Part shown: piece after piece, positions 18,201 to 27,900 of the stretch
Layout of the letters: every line of letters begins with the position of its first letter
Position numbering within the stretch: the first letter of the stretch is position 1
Origin: Niabella beijingensis
GTDB lineage: Bacteria; Bacteroidota; Bacteroidia; Chitinophagales; Chitinophagaceae
NCBI RefSeq assembly: GCF_020034665.1
Contig: NZ_JAIQDI010000002.1
Span: 1-64,000 of the forward strand
DNA length: 64,000 nucleotides
Direction: 5' to 3'
The notes under the pieces: generated by a model
What the model saw: only the letters and a program-made list of their open reading frames with translations
What the model was told of the DNA's origin: nothing
Databases searched by the model: none
Translations under genes and position numbers: made by a program

Positions 18201-18437
18201 TCGGATGTGCTTGTTGAAAAAGGCGATCACATCCGCTGGCAATATGTAAACCTGGCTTATGACTTTACAAAACAGTTATTACCCCGTCTTCCGTTCAGCG
18301 CAGTACAGCTTTATTGCTATGTCAATAACCTCGGTATCCTTTGGCGGGCAAACCGGCAGGGAATCGATCCGGAGTATGTCTCCTCCACTTTTCTGCCACC
18401 CCGGAGTTACTCGCTGGGGTTGCGTATGACATTATAG
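15258..18437 (+). CDS. SusC/RagA family TonB-linked outer membrane protein
   Basis: A 1059-residue outer membrane receptor. Order: signal peptide (to about 21), carboxypeptidase-like regulatory domain (about 25-92), plug domain (about 100-225, ending RAGNGVIVITTKKG), then a TonB-dependent beta barrel to the C-terminal strand. SusC proteins import glycans or peptides with a SusD lid. The gene starts 10 bases after the TlpA-like gene and is followed by SusD. No sigma/anti-sigma pair or glycosidase is linked, so the substrate cannot be inferred; with TlpA next to it, peptide uptake is one guess. Confidence 0.95.
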   Translation: MKNFLFLFIYSCCCIPGAALAQGQKTATGVIKNKEGERLHGVTVHSSISQTQTGVQGDFAITVQPMDTLWITAIGYKEVRLPVHPGDNLFVMLEPEDHIMENVEVSTGYQTLPRERVTGSFDVISNTRFNQQVSRDVLSRLEATANGLNALHQRNRSSTLQIRGLSTINGVKDVLIILDNFPYEGDINNINPNDVESITLLKDAAAASIWGARAGNGVIVITTKKGPADQPMRIEFNTNITVDEKPDLYYQPEVPATDIVDLELYLFQQQYRFSDTSNKNRPPFSPVYETLFRRRNGLISAADSATLIDGFRKDTYREDFSRYMYRKALAQQYALTLRGGNTKTTWLLSGGYDKRISELDAPSERITLRFDNTYKPVKNLVVAAAAYLSSNTSGSGRTGYGGFTNLSGSRPYLRLADDTGNPVAFANKYRQPYLDTAGGGYLMNWNYYPLTEHRYVHEKESVLDVNTNLGISYQVQPWLSADVRYQHQVQQSKDRTLYDEESFYTRDLINYYSQVDRSSGTVTYALPPGAILNTSQATLTAQALRGQLSFLKTWAKQRLAMLAGAEVRQVKNEGSENRTYGYNDDILTTTPVDYVTRFPTYIRGTKALISNGEGFSSTLNRYISYYGNLAYTYKDKYTVTASARKDGSNILGATTNNKWKPLWSAGLAWDLSRERFYKIKKLSYLRLRGTYGYSGNMDPSQSAVTTITYLGSSYFSGQPVAIVSRFYNPLLRWEKVGMLNLGIDFAFNDRRVSGSIEYYRKYAADLLGPVPVDYTWGLDVNTLTRNVAKMKGRGWDLMLNTVTLKSSALEWNTTLNLSMSKDAVTDYYAVSNAGTIVAGQGVAGVKGNPVRSVYAYRWAGLNNQGDPQGYYQGKLSKDYVALTSASLPVEDLHYRGPANPVWFGNLGNTISWKGFSLSTAILYKFGYYFKRPSIIYSGLISSGNGHADYQKRWQKPGDELHTNVPSFAYPDVASRTNFYLNSDVLVEKGDHIRWQYVNLAYDFTKQLLPRLPFSAVQLYCYVNNLGILWRANRQGIDPEYVSSTFLPPRSYSLGLRMTL

Positions 18438-18516
18438 CCCGGAAAGGGGAGATGCGGCAATATCGGTCTGGGGACAGCAGATGATAATCATTTTTTTCAA
18501 ACCAAAAATTAAGCAA

Positions 18517-19881
18517 ATGAAAAATAAAGTCAATCAATTGGTACTGTTCTGCCTGCTGCTTGCTGTAGCTGGATGTACCAGGTACCTGGAAGAACGGCCG
18601 AATAAAAGAATGGTGATCATATCCAGCCTGAAGGATTTACAGGGAATTCTTGAATTTGATAGCTGGGTAAATGCATCTGCCGGCTCGGGTGAAGACGCGG
18701 CAGATAATTATTACATAACCGATGCCGACTTTGCGGCATTGAATGAGTATGACCGCAATATGTACAGCTGGAATAATGATCACGTATTTAGGGAGGAATA
18801 TTTTAACCCCTGGGCGCTTTGCTACAATAATGTGTACCGGGCTAATACAGTGTTGTTTCATATTGATAAGGTTGTTGCCGGTGCCGCTTATACTGCTGCC
18901 GAGGTGGCCAATGTAAAAGGGCAGGCGTTCTTTTTAAGAGGGATTAGTTTTTTAAATGTTGCTTCTATCTGGTGCCCGGCCTATGATGCCGGTACTGCGG
19001 ATAAAGACCTGGGGATACCATTGCGGCTAACTCCTGATTTTAATATTCCTTCGGTAAGAAGTTCGGTAAAACAAACCTATGAACAGATCATAAATGATCT
19101 CAAAGAGGCCATTGCATTACTCCCTGTAACGCCGCTGGCAAAGACCAGGGCGTCAAAACCTGTGGCCTGCTTGGCACTGGCAAGAACTTATCTGTATATG
19201 AGAAGTTATGACAGTTGTTATAAATACACCAGTCTTTGTTTATCGATGCGGCAGGAGCTTTTTGATTTTAGCCTGCTGAATCCGGATGCTCCTTTTCCAT
19301 TTGAAGCAGTAAATTTCGAAGATAACCCTGAGGTGCTGTATTATCAAATGCTCGGCCTTCCAATTTCGGGTTTGCCTAAAGCAAAAATAGATTCCAACCT
19401 GTATAAGTCATATGCTGAAGATGATTTGAGGAAGGTTGTTTATTTCGCGAATACCGGCAAGGATGTGCACAGTTTTAAGGGATCAAGATTGGGTACATTG
19501 ACAAGCAGCGCTTTTTCTGTTAATGAGGGGTATTTAATGCGTGCCGAGTGTGCCGCCCGTCTTGGGAAAAAAGAGGAGGCGATCAACGACCTGAATGCGT
19601 TGTTATCCAAACGATGGAAAAAAGGGCAATTTGAGCCTGTTGTGTCTTTGCCGGATAAAGAATTGCTAAACCTTATTTTAAAGGAACGGAGAAAAGAACT
19701 CGTTTTTACAGATACCCGCTGGATGGACCTGAAACGGTTGAATAAGGAAGGAGCGAACATAGAACTGAAGCGGATCGTAAACGGCAAAGAATATATACTG
19801 CATCCCAATGATTCCCGCTATGCATTGCCGATTCCGGAAAGCGTGATCAATATTACCGGCATGCCGCAGAACCCCAGGTAA
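18517..19881 (+). CDS. RagB/SusD family nutrient-binding outer membrane lipoprotein
   Basis: A 454-residue lipoprotein: signal ending AVAGC (lipobox), then the SusD-like helical fold with TPR-type repeats. Typical features are YRANTVLFHIDKV, the FFLRGISFLNVASIW segment, SKPVACLALARTYLYM, and the C-terminal KERRKELVFTDTRWMDLKRL. It would cap the SusC barrel and bind the substrate at the cell surface. The ATG at 18517 gives the correct signal peptide. Last gene of the operon, closed by a strong terminator. Confidence 0.95.
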   Translation: MKNKVNQLVLFCLLLAVAGCTRYLEERPNKRMVIISSLKDLQGILEFDSWVNASAGSGEDAADNYYITDADFAALNEYDRNMYSWNNDHVFREEYFNPWALCYNNVYRANTVLFHIDKVVAGAAYTAAEVANVKGQAFFLRGISFLNVASIWCPAYDAGTADKDLGIPLRLTPDFNIPSVRSSVKQTYEQIINDLKEAIALLPVTPLAKTRASKPVACLALARTYLYMRSYDSCYKYTSLCLSMRQELFDFSLLNPDAPFPFEAVNFEDNPEVLYYQMLGLPISGLPKAKIDSNLYKSYAEDDLRKVVYFANTGKDVHSFKGSRLGTLTSSAFSVNEGYLMRAECAARLGKKEEAINDLNALLSKRWKKGQFEPVVSLPDKELLNLILKERRKELVFTDTRWMDLKRLNKEGANIELKRIVNGKEYILHPNDSRYALPIPESVINITGMPQNPR

Positions 19882-19910
19882 AAAAGCCGGGAGATAAAGC
19901 CCGGCTTTTA
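19882..19910. terminator. Terminator between SusD and the DUF6520 gene, likely bidirectional
   Basis: Arms AAAGCCGGG (19883-19891) and CCCGGCTTT (19900-19908). A-rich and T-rich flanks allow use from both sides: the SusD gene ends at 19881 going right, and the DUF6520 gene ends at 19936 going left. Confidence 0.85.
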
Positions 19911-19935
19911 AAGAAGAAGAATCTTACTACAGGTG

Positions 19936-20271
19936 CTAGGGTTTCCGGCTTAAGATCTTATAATCTTCGCCATTGTTTGTATTGGCATCGTTCGTACTAA
20001 GATAGCCTGCGATGTCCTCCGGGGTTTCCAGCGATTCAGAACTTACAGTACAAACAATACCATTTATGCCACAGGAAGGATACGGTTCATCACTTACCTC
20101 CCACATTTCGGGATCGGTATAGTTTGCCGAAGTACCGGTAAAACGAAAATGTTTTGTAACAAGCGCTTTGCTTTCCTGTTGTTCCGGTGCTGACTGTTGA
20201 TTGATCGCAAAAACACCTGCCGCAGTGAATAAAACTGCTACTAAGGGCAGGAGCCATTTAAACTTAAACAT
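19936..20271 (-). CDS. DUF6520 family protein
   Basis: A 111-residue secreted protein: a signal peptide (MFKFKWLLPLVAVLFTAAGVFA), then a short domain with two Cys (PSCGINGIVCTV) that could form a disulfide. This is the layout of DUF6520 proteins, small exported proteins common in Bacteroidota and of unknown role. It is convergent with the SusCD operon and shares its terminator. Confidence 0.75.
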   Translation of the reverse strand: MFKFKWLLPLVAVLFTAAGVFAINQQSAPEQQESKALVTKHFRFTGTSANYTDPEMWEVSDEPYPSCGINGIVCTVSSESLETPEDIAGYLSTNDANTNNGEDYKILSRKP

Positions 20272-20525
20272 TTGAATGAATTTGAATGATTTGAAAAAAA
20301 TGATTAGAACATCAAACTTGTTTTACTGCGCAGTAAAAAGCCGTGGGTCGCCGCATTGAGTTTGATGCAGCGATCCAGTTCAGAGATATTGCCTACTATT
20401 TTTTACAGGTGTTCGGCACCGCCTGTCGGGAACGGAAGAAGGCTGTGAATCCCTGTTTCTTTTTTATTGTTCCCGGATCCAAAGATGCAATGCCGGAGAG
20501 CCGTTGTTGTTATCCAATCGTGTTT

Positions 20526-21509
20526 TTATTTACGATAGCGGACCGGACTGAGGCCATAGAACTTTTTAAAAGTCTTGGAAAAATTGGAGAGCGCAGAAAA
20601 ACCCATATCCAGCGCAATATCCGTAAGGGGTTCATCGGTGCTGATAACGCGGGTAAACGCTTCATCCATCCGGTAGGTGTTCCAGTAGCGGTAGGGCGGC
20701 TGCTGAAACCGGAGGGCAAACAGTTTTTTGAGGAAGGTCTCGTTCATACCGGCCTGCCGGGCCAGTATACGCAGGTTGGGCTCCCGGGTAAAGCATTTGA
20801 GCAATTGGATGCTGACGCGGTTTACCCGGCTGAGCTCGCTCAGCGTGATGATGCGGCCGCCGAGCTGCAGGGGTGTTTTGCATTCCAGGGCAGCGCAAAG
20901 CAGCAGCTTTACCGCAAGCTCCAGCTCCAGGTTATTCACTACAGCTGCCCGCAGCAGCCGCAGGATCCATTGCGCCAGGAATACCATGTTCTGCGTGGCA
21001 AACAGGTGCTGTGGAAATACCTGGGTGGCGGTGTTGGCAGCAATAGCATCGAGGAAAGGATGGACAACACCGGGATAGTAAGGCTCCAGCTTTTGTAAAA
21101 AGGAAGGCGTGCAATGAATGTCCAGCGTGGTATAGGGCAATCCGGGTTCAAACGATACCCGGTCTTCGATATAGGGAAGATAAAAGATGTTGAACTGGGT
21201 TTCTTCCACCAGCTTATCGTAAAGGGAATTCATTTGTTGCATTACACTGTTGCGCAGCAGAAAGCTGAATTCGATAACAGGCACATCAGCACGGACCTTA
21301 AACCGGCGCCGCTGCTCTACACAGTAAGTGCTGTACCAGATCGTAAAGTCTTCCTGTTGCCGGTGCTGAAACAACATATGACCCCATCCGCCGGATACGG
21401 CGAGGGCAGACATGGAAGGGATGAGCAGGGATTGGTGCCGGTAAGCCTCCGGCGCCGACCAGAAAAAAGAGTCGTTATCGGGTGAGGTGATCTCAAAAAG
21501 GTGATCCAT
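20526..21509 (-). CDS. AraC family transcriptional regulator
   Basis: A 327-residue regulator. The C-terminal 85 residues (about 243-327) carry two helix-turn-helix motifs: NLRILARQAGMNETFLKKLF and LTDIALDMGFSALSNFSKTF, ending in FYGLSPVRYRK. The N-terminal part should sense a ligand. It is divergent from the siderophore genes across an 85-bp AT-rich spacer and is the obvious regulator, like PchR and AlcR, AraC proteins that respond to siderophores. That role is inferred from position. No clear Fur box was found in the spacer. Confidence 0.88.
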   Translation of the reverse strand: MDHLFEITSPDNDSFFWSAPEAYRHQSLLIPSMSALAVSGGWGHMLFQHRQQEDFTIWYSTYCVEQRRRFKVRADVPVIEFSFLLRNSVMQQMNSLYDKLVEETQFNIFYLPYIEDRVSFEPGLPYTTLDIHCTPSFLQKLEPYYPGVVHPFLDAIAANTATQVFPQHLFATQNMVFLAQWILRLLRAAVVNNLELELAVKLLLCAALECKTPLQLGGRIITLSELSRVNRVSIQLLKCFTREPNLRILARQAGMNETFLKKLFALRFQQPPYRYWNTYRMDEAFTRVISTDEPLTDIALDMGFSALSNFSKTFKKFYGLSPVRYRK

Positions 21510-21594
21510 ACAACAACAGGTTGGGTTAGGGATGTCCGGGGTGTTCCGGCGGTTATTTATATAACATAAAAATAATATAAAAAATAATTAAAAT

Positions 21595-22215
21595 ATGAAT
21601 AAACATAGAAAAGACCGGTCTGCCGGAATTTTTACAGGTAGTCTGGATGAATTGTTCCTGTACCGGGATGCTGCTGAAAATTCCCCTCAGGCCCTGGGTA
21701 TACGGTTGGTGGTATTGCGGAAGGACCTGGCAGTGCTTTACCGCTGGGTCAATCAGCCTTATGCGCACCGTTTCTGGGGCATGCAGGGATCGCTGAAAAT
21801 GCTGTATGAATTTTATGAACCAAAGATCACCAGCAACGGATTGCAGCTCTTTTTTGCCTGTATCGGAAATGTTCCGGTGGCACTGGTTGAAGTATATCCC
21901 GTGCTGGAATCGGAGCTGGCAGGCATGGCGGATTTTACCGGCGGCGATTATGGCATTCATTTGCTGATGGCGCCTTACAGGGAAATAAAAACGGTAGCTG
22001 CTGAATCGGCTGCCGGTTTATCGCTGAGGGTATTAAGGGTTGTTCAACGGATGCTGTTTGAATTCACTTCCGTTGTGCGTATTGTTGCCGAACCGGATGA
22101 ACGCAATACCAACGCCTGCCGCCTGGCGGAAAAGGCGGGCTTCCGCTATATAAAAACATTGCCGCTGCACGATAAAAGGGCACGCCTGTATATGATCGCA
22201 CGTGATGAAAACTAA
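21595..22215 (+). CDS. Siderophore N6-hydroxylysine acetyltransferase, IucB/RhbD-like GNAT
   Basis: A 206-residue GNAT enzyme of the siderophore subgroup. Diagnostic segments are YRWVNQPYAHRFWGMQG, the GDYGIHLLMAP strand, and the ending RIVAEPDERNTNACRLAEKA followed by GFRYI. In aerobactin and rhizobactin pathways this enzyme transfers an acyl group from CoA to N6-hydroxylysine, making the hydroxamate iron ligand. It starts the rightward operon with a membrane acyltransferase and a lysine monooxygenase. Confidence 0.88.
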   Translation: MNKHRKDRSAGIFTGSLDELFLYRDAAENSPQALGIRLVVLRKDLAVLYRWVNQPYAHRFWGMQGSLKMLYEFYEPKITSNGLQLFFACIGNVPVALVEVYPVLESELAGMADFTGGDYGIHLLMAPYREIKTVAAESAAGLSLRVLRVVQRMLFEFTSVVRIVAEPDERNTNACRLAEKAGFRYIKTLPLHDKRARLYMIARDEN

Positions 22216-22248
22216 AACTTTCTTATACATCCAGTAAATCAATATCTG

Positions 22249-23319
22249 ATGCTAACACAATATCAACGACAAGGTTTTTCACTGGCCCGCGGTTTTGTGG
22301 TGCTGGTAATGCCGGCCATCCACGCAGTGTTATTATACAGCACACTGCCCGTAAAACAGGGGCCACTGGGCATGCTACTCGGTTTCCTGGCAGAAACATC
22401 GGGGGCTCCTTTGTTTATGCTGCTGATGGGACTGTTCATCGCCCTGGGACGCGAAAAAACAACGGCCTATATTTTAAAACGAATGGGCATGCTGTTGGCA
22501 GCGGGTTACCTGCTGAATGGATGCAAACTGCTGTTGCCTTACCATTGGGGATGGATCCCGCAACAATTTTTAACGGATAGCGGAGTGACCGAAAATACCG
22601 CAACACAACTGTTTTTAACCGGGGATATCCTCCAGTTTGCAGCCATTGCCTATGCCTGTTGCGCTGTGCTCAGAAAACGTATCACAAGCGTAACCTGGTA
22701 CGGCCTTGCATTCCTTATAGTATTGTTGATAACACCATTTGCCTGGAAGCTGCAGTGCGACGGAATACCGGCGATTCCCCTTGCATTGCTGAACGGAAAA
22801 CCGCCGCAGGCCTTCTTTCCGTTGTTTCCCTGGTTATTATATCCGTTGGCGGGCTTAATAACCGGTGCGCTGCTTACGCGCTTGAACGGTACTGATTTTA
22901 ATAAACTGCTGATAATATTGACGACAGGCCTTGCTTTGGCAGGCTATTTATTATCGCTTGCAGAGCCGCCTGAATGGAAAACGGAATTTTACCGCCTGGG
23001 CCGGGGCGGCACCTTGTTTCATATCGGACTGGCAATGGGCTGGGTGCTGTTGTTTATAGGGCTGGCAAAAAAAATAAGGAAGAATTATTTCTTTGATCTG
23101 CTGCAATGGCTGAGCGACAATATCCTGCTGGCTTATATCCTGCAATGGATCGTTATCTTCTGGTGTTTTCCGTTGTTCGGTTACAACCGACTGCAACTGT
23201 TTTCTTCGCTGCTTGCAGTATATGCCACTGCCACCACCAGCTTCCTGTTGTTGTTTTTTATACTGAGCGGATCAAAAAAAATAAAGCGGTTTTATGAAAG
23301 AAGACAACCGGATCTATGA
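22249..23319 (+). CDS. Membrane acyltransferase, HGSNAT/DUF1624-like
   Basis: A 356-residue inner-membrane protein with about ten hydrophobic helices. The N-terminus RGFVVLVMPAIHAVLLYST resembles the catalytic region of heparan-alpha-glucosaminide N-acetyltransferase-like proteins (DUF1624), where a conserved His carries the acyl group. Position inside the siderophore operon suggests acyl transfer to a siderophore part, or export. Both are inferred. It overlaps the next gene by 26 bases, so the two are translationally coupled. Confidence 0.7.
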   Translation: MLTQYQRQGFSLARGFVVLVMPAIHAVLLYSTLPVKQGPLGMLLGFLAETSGAPLFMLLMGLFIALGREKTTAYILKRMGMLLAAGYLLNGCKLLLPYHWGWIPQQFLTDSGVTENTATQLFLTGDILQFAAIAYACCAVLRKRITSVTWYGLAFLIVLLITPFAWKLQCDGIPAIPLALLNGKPPQAFFPLFPWLLYPLAGLITGALLTRLNGTDFNKLLIILTTGLALAGYLLSLAEPPEWKTEFYRLGRGGTLFHIGLAMGWVLLFIGLAKKIRKNYFFDLLQWLSDNILLAYILQWIVIFWCFPLFGYNRLQLFSSLLAVYATATTSFLLLFFILSGSKKIKRFYERRQPDL

Positions 23320-24613
23320 TATCGCAGGTATCGGCATCGGTCCGTTCAACCTGGGACTGGCAGCACTGTGTGCACCACTGTCGGAATTGCAAACGATTTT
23401 CCTGGATGCAAAACCGGAATTCAACTGGCATGAAGGCATGCTGCTGCCGGGCAGCACCTTACAGGTATCTTACCTGGCGGACCTGGTGACACTGGCTGAT
23501 CCCTGCAGTCCGTATACCTATCTTAATTTTTTAAGACAGCACGGACGTTTGCTGCAGTTTGGTATTCATGAAAGCAATGTGATCACCCGGCGTGAATACA
23601 ACCGGTATTGCCGCTGGGTTTGCAGCCGGTTATCCAACCTCAGGTTCAACTGGAAGGTGACGATGGTCTGTTACGAAGCTGCCCGGCAATGCTATACCAT
23701 CACCGGTAGCAACCCGCAAACCGGCGCTATACAGAAAGTTGTTGCCCGGCATGTGGTTATCGGCGTGGGCACACAACCGTCGGTGCCCGGTTTTGCAATG
23801 CCCCTGCTGGGCGATCGTATCCTGCATTCTTCACAATATTTATCCCACCGTGCGATGATACAGCATTCAAAACAGGTAACGGTAGTGGGATCGGGCCAGA
23901 GTGCAGCGGAAATTTTTTATGACCTGTTACAGACCGGCCGGGAAGGGGATCAGCAGCTGGCCTGGATGACGCGGTCGGCGCGCTTCTATGCGATGGAGCA
24001 TACGAAGTTGAGTTTTGAAATGGCCACGCCTGCCTATATCGATCATTTTTACCGGCTGCCGGAACATCAGAAAACAGCCATCCTTCAACGGCAGGATTCA
24101 TTGTACCGGGGTATTAATTATGAATTGATCAATGCTGTTTATGATCATCTGTACGATCGGATGACGGAGGGAAACGTAATGCCCGCAACGCTGATGACCA
24201 ATGTAGCATTACGGGAGATCCGGCCTGCCGGAGGAAACTGGCTGCTCCGCTTTTATCAGGAAGAACAGGATGCATGGTTTGAACAGCATTCTCGTCATGT
24301 TATACTGGCCACCGGCTATAAGACCACACAGCCATCCTTCCTGGAGCCGCTGCACAACCGGATCTGTTACGATACTGCGGGCAACTTTAAAATAACACGC
24401 CGGTATGCAATCGATCCGGATCATACCCTGTTTGTACAGAATGCAGAAATGCATACCCATGGATTTACGGCACCCGAGCTGGGACTGGGGCCTTACCGGA
24501 ATGCGGTGATCATTAATACTATCCTGGGCCGGGATCATTACCCGGTAGATGGCCCTACCGTCTTTCAGCAGTTCAGCGCACCTCAGCGGCCAAACAGTGA
24601 TGGAGCCGCATAA
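23294..24613 (+). CDS. Lysine N6-hydroxylase (siderophore monooxygenase), IucD-like
   Basis: A 439-residue flavin monooxygenase. FAD motif GIGPFNLGLA (13-22), NADPH motif VVGSGQSAAE (about 195-204) and the late ILATGYK motif (about 336-342) are all present. The enzyme hydroxylates the side-chain nitrogen of lysine (or a related diamine) with NADPH and O2, the first step to a hydroxamate siderophore. It overlaps the acyltransferase gene. The NIS synthetase (IucA/IucC family) expected next to it is absent; smc follows. The product therefore cannot be named. Confidence 0.92.
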   Translation: MKEDNRIYDIAGIGIGPFNLGLAALCAPLSELQTIFLDAKPEFNWHEGMLLPGSTLQVSYLADLVTLADPCSPYTYLNFLRQHGRLLQFGIHESNVITRREYNRYCRWVCSRLSNLRFNWKVTMVCYEAARQCYTITGSNPQTGAIQKVVARHVVIGVGTQPSVPGFAMPLLGDRILHSSQYLSHRAMIQHSKQVTVVGSGQSAAEIFYDLLQTGREGDQQLAWMTRSARFYAMEHTKLSFEMATPAYIDHFYRLPEHQKTAILQRQDSLYRGINYELINAVYDHLYDRMTEGNVMPATLMTNVALREIRPAGGNWLLRFYQEEQDAWFEQHSRHVILATGYKTTQPSFLEPLHNRICYDTAGNFKITRRYAIDPDHTLFVQNAEMHTHGFTAPELGLGPYRNAVIINTILGRDHYPVDGPTVFQQFSAPQRPNSDGAA

Positions 24614-24794
24614 GGGAGTGGCCCTCGTTGATAACAATAAAATAATCTGTTTTTCAGGTAGCAACAATCTGTAAGAAAGCGTGTTATTACCAAAGAACCG
24701 GCCCGATAGCACAATATTTCCTGGAATTATCCCCCATATTCAACCGCCGGCGGTGATCCATATCCCGCGGGCCCGGGGAATGTAATATTGAGGG

Positions 24795-24834
24795 TTATCC
24801 ACAGCTTTTCCACGTTTTTGCCTTGTTTTCCACC
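24795..24834. promoter_or_regulatory. DnaA-box-like cluster upstream of smc
   Basis: One perfect DnaA box TTATCCACA (24795-24803) is followed in the same orientation by TTTTCCACG (24806-24814) and TTTTCCACC (24826-24834). Starts are spaced 11 and 20 bases apart, close to whole helical turns. They lie about 80-120 bases before the smc start. Confidence 0.5.
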
Positions 24835-24912
24835 CTTATGTGTGCAAAAACAGGCTTTCGCATTGGGGCCGGAACCGTTATTTTCGCCTTTACATTAAAA
24901 CAGAAAAATACT

Positions 24913-27900
24913 GTGCGCTTAAAAAGTCTTGAAATAAAAGGGTTTAAAAGTTTTGCCGATAAAACGGTCGTTAATTTCGACGACAATATTACCGGCATTG
25001 TGGGACCGAACGGTTGCGGAAAATCCAATATTGTGGACAGCATCCGCTGGGTGATCGGGGAACAGAAGATCAGCGCCCTCCGGAGCGAGAACCTGGATTC
25101 GCTGGTGTTTAACGGATCGAAAACCCGTTCGGCAAGCGGATTGGCAGAGGTGAGTCTGACCTTTGAGAATACCAAGAACCTGCTGCCTACCGAATTCAGC
25201 ACCGTGCGCATTACCCGCAAATTTTATAAAAGCGGGGAAAGTGAATACCGGCTGAATGATGTGCAGTGCCGGCTGAAGGATATCCAGAACCTGTTTATGG
25301 ATACCGGGGTGAGTACGGACTCTTATGCCATCATTGCCCTGGACATGGTGGATGACCTTATCAAAGACAAGGACAACAGCCGCCGCCGGATGCTGGAGCA
25401 GGCTGCCGGTATTTCCATTTATAAGACGCGTAAAAAAGAGGCCAAGCAAAAGCTGGATGCTACCGAGCAGGACCTGAACCGGATCGAAGACCTGCTGTTT
25501 GAGATCAACAACCAGCTGAAGGCCCTGGAAAGTCAGGCTAAAAAAGCAGAAAAATACCACGAGATAAAAAAAGAATACCGTGAGGTAAGCATTGAACTGG
25601 CCAAAGCGGCACTGGAAGGGTTTAACCTTACCTATAAAGAACTGAATGAACAGCAGCAGGCGGAGACGGATAAGTCGGTACGACTGGAAGCGGAGATTGC
25701 TACTGCCGAAGCGCATATAGAGCAGGAGAAGCTGGTGTTTATTGAAAAAGAACGCGCCCTGCAAAGCATGCAGGCCGCCTATAACGAGCTGGTACAACAG
25801 GTGCGCACCAAAGAGGGCGATAAGAACCTGGCCGTACAACGCCTGCAATACCTGAAAGAACGGGAAACCGGTCTGCAGGAATTCCTTTCCAAATCCGACG
25901 CACAACTAAAGGGCATCGAAGAAAGCATCGGCTTTACACAACAGCAGGTGGGTGATGAAGAAAAAGCATATGAGGGACTCACGGAACAACTGGAGAATTT
26001 CCGGGATGAAGTGACCCGCAAACGTAACATACTGGATGAGCAGCGCCACGGTGTGGACAGTCTGCGTATGGAATACCAGCAGGTGCAGCGCGAACAGTTT
26101 GAGGCGGAGAAGAAAGTAGCGGTAGCCGATACTTCGGTACAGAACCTGCAACGGGCCATTCACCAGATCGAGGATGAATCGGCGCAACGGGAAGAACACT
26201 TACAAAAAGTACAATCCGATCACGCCCTGAAGGAACGGGAGCTGGAAGAAAAGAACGCTTCCCTGGAACAGCTGCAGGCACATCACGATCATACCAAGGA
26301 ACAGATCCTGCAAACACAGGGTATTGTGGAAGAGCTGCGCAATAAGCTGGCAGATGAAAACCGTACCCTGGATGCAAAGCGGAATGAACACGACCTGCTG
26401 AAAAGTATGATCGATTCGATGGAGGGCTACCCCGAAAGCGTAAAATTCCTGCACAACAATAAAGAATGGAATACCCAGGCGCCCATCCTTTCTGATATTC
26501 TTTATGTAAAAGAAGAATACCGCACGGCGCTGGAGAATGTGCTGGAACCTTATCTGAACTATTACGTAGTGGAAGACCTGCAACAGGGACTGCAGGCCGT
26601 TCATCTGCTGAGCGATCAGAAAAAAGGGAAGGCCAATTTCTTTTTGCTGAATAAGATTGAAGCGGATAACAGCAATGGTCACAGTTTACAGGGCGCCATC
26701 CCGGCGCTGGAAGTGATCGAGGTGGAGGCACGATACCGCAAGCTGGCAGAACACCTGCTGGGCAATGTATTTATTGCAGAAGGAGAAGAAGCGCTGGAGA
26801 ACAGCAACGGTTCTGTAGTGATCGAAAAACAGGGCAAGTTTGTAAAAGGCAAGTTCACCCTTACCGGTGGCAGCGTGGGCCTGATCGAAGGAAAGAAGAT
26901 CGGCCGGGTAAAGAACCTGGAAAAACTGCAGGAAGATATAGCGGCGCAGGATGAAGTGGTACAAAACCTGCGGGCGCAGATACAGGCAAGGCACAATGAA
27001 GTGATCGCCTTTAATGAAGACCTGCGCGAAAATGCCATCAAAGAAACGCAGAAGGAGATCCAGGAACTGACCAACGCGGTATTTGCATTGCAGAACCGGT
27101 CGGAGAACCTGCAAAGCCAGCAGGGTACTGCAAAGAACCGGGTAGAAGAACTTACAGAGCAATTACAGAATACACAAAGCTCGGTTGCCGGTGTACGGCA
27201 GTCGCTGGCGGAATTTACCGAAATCCTGCAGCAGAATGCCAACAAGCTTTCTGAAGCAGAAGAGACGTTTAAACAGGCCGAAGGCGGATACCAGGAAGCT
27301 ACAACACAGTTTAACGAATTTAACCTGAACGTAACCCGGCAGCAAAGCAAAGTGACAGCCCTGAAGCAGGAACTGAATTTTAAGACCAACCAGCTGGACG
27401 AACTGAAGCGCCAGATCGAACAAAGCACGACCCAGTTATCGGATACCGGCGGCGAGATCATCAGTTCTGAGAGCGCCCTGAAAGAGGTCGAAGAAACATT
27501 GCTGAACCTGATCCGCAGCCGCGAACAGGACCAGCAAACATTGAACGAAGCCGATCAGTCGTACTACAATATGCGGAACGTGCTGAACGAAAAAGAAAGC
27601 GAACTGCGGCATAAGATCCGTGAGAAGGAGCAGGTAGAGCATTTGCTGGCAGCCATTAAAGACAAATTGAATGAGCTGAAGCTGCAGCTGGCCGGCACAC
27701 GGGAGCGGCTGAACGTGGAGTTCAAGATCCAGATCGAAGATATCCTGGATGATCCGCGCAGTTCGGAAACAGCCGTGGAAGAATTGCAGGAAAAGGCCGA
27801 CCGGATGAAAAAGCGGCTGGAGAACCTTGGTGAAGTGAACCCTACGGCCATTGAAGCATTTACGGAAATGAAGAAGCGCTATGAGTTTATTGTAGAACAG

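Noticed and set aside
21510..21594. Fur box between the AraC and siderophore genes
   Set aside because: The spacer is AT-rich but no 19-bp site close to the Fur consensus could be defended.
24919..27851. Several minus-strand frames opposite smc
   Set aside because: All lie inside the smc coding sequence and translate to low-quality Leu/Ser/Cys-rich text typical of antisense frames.
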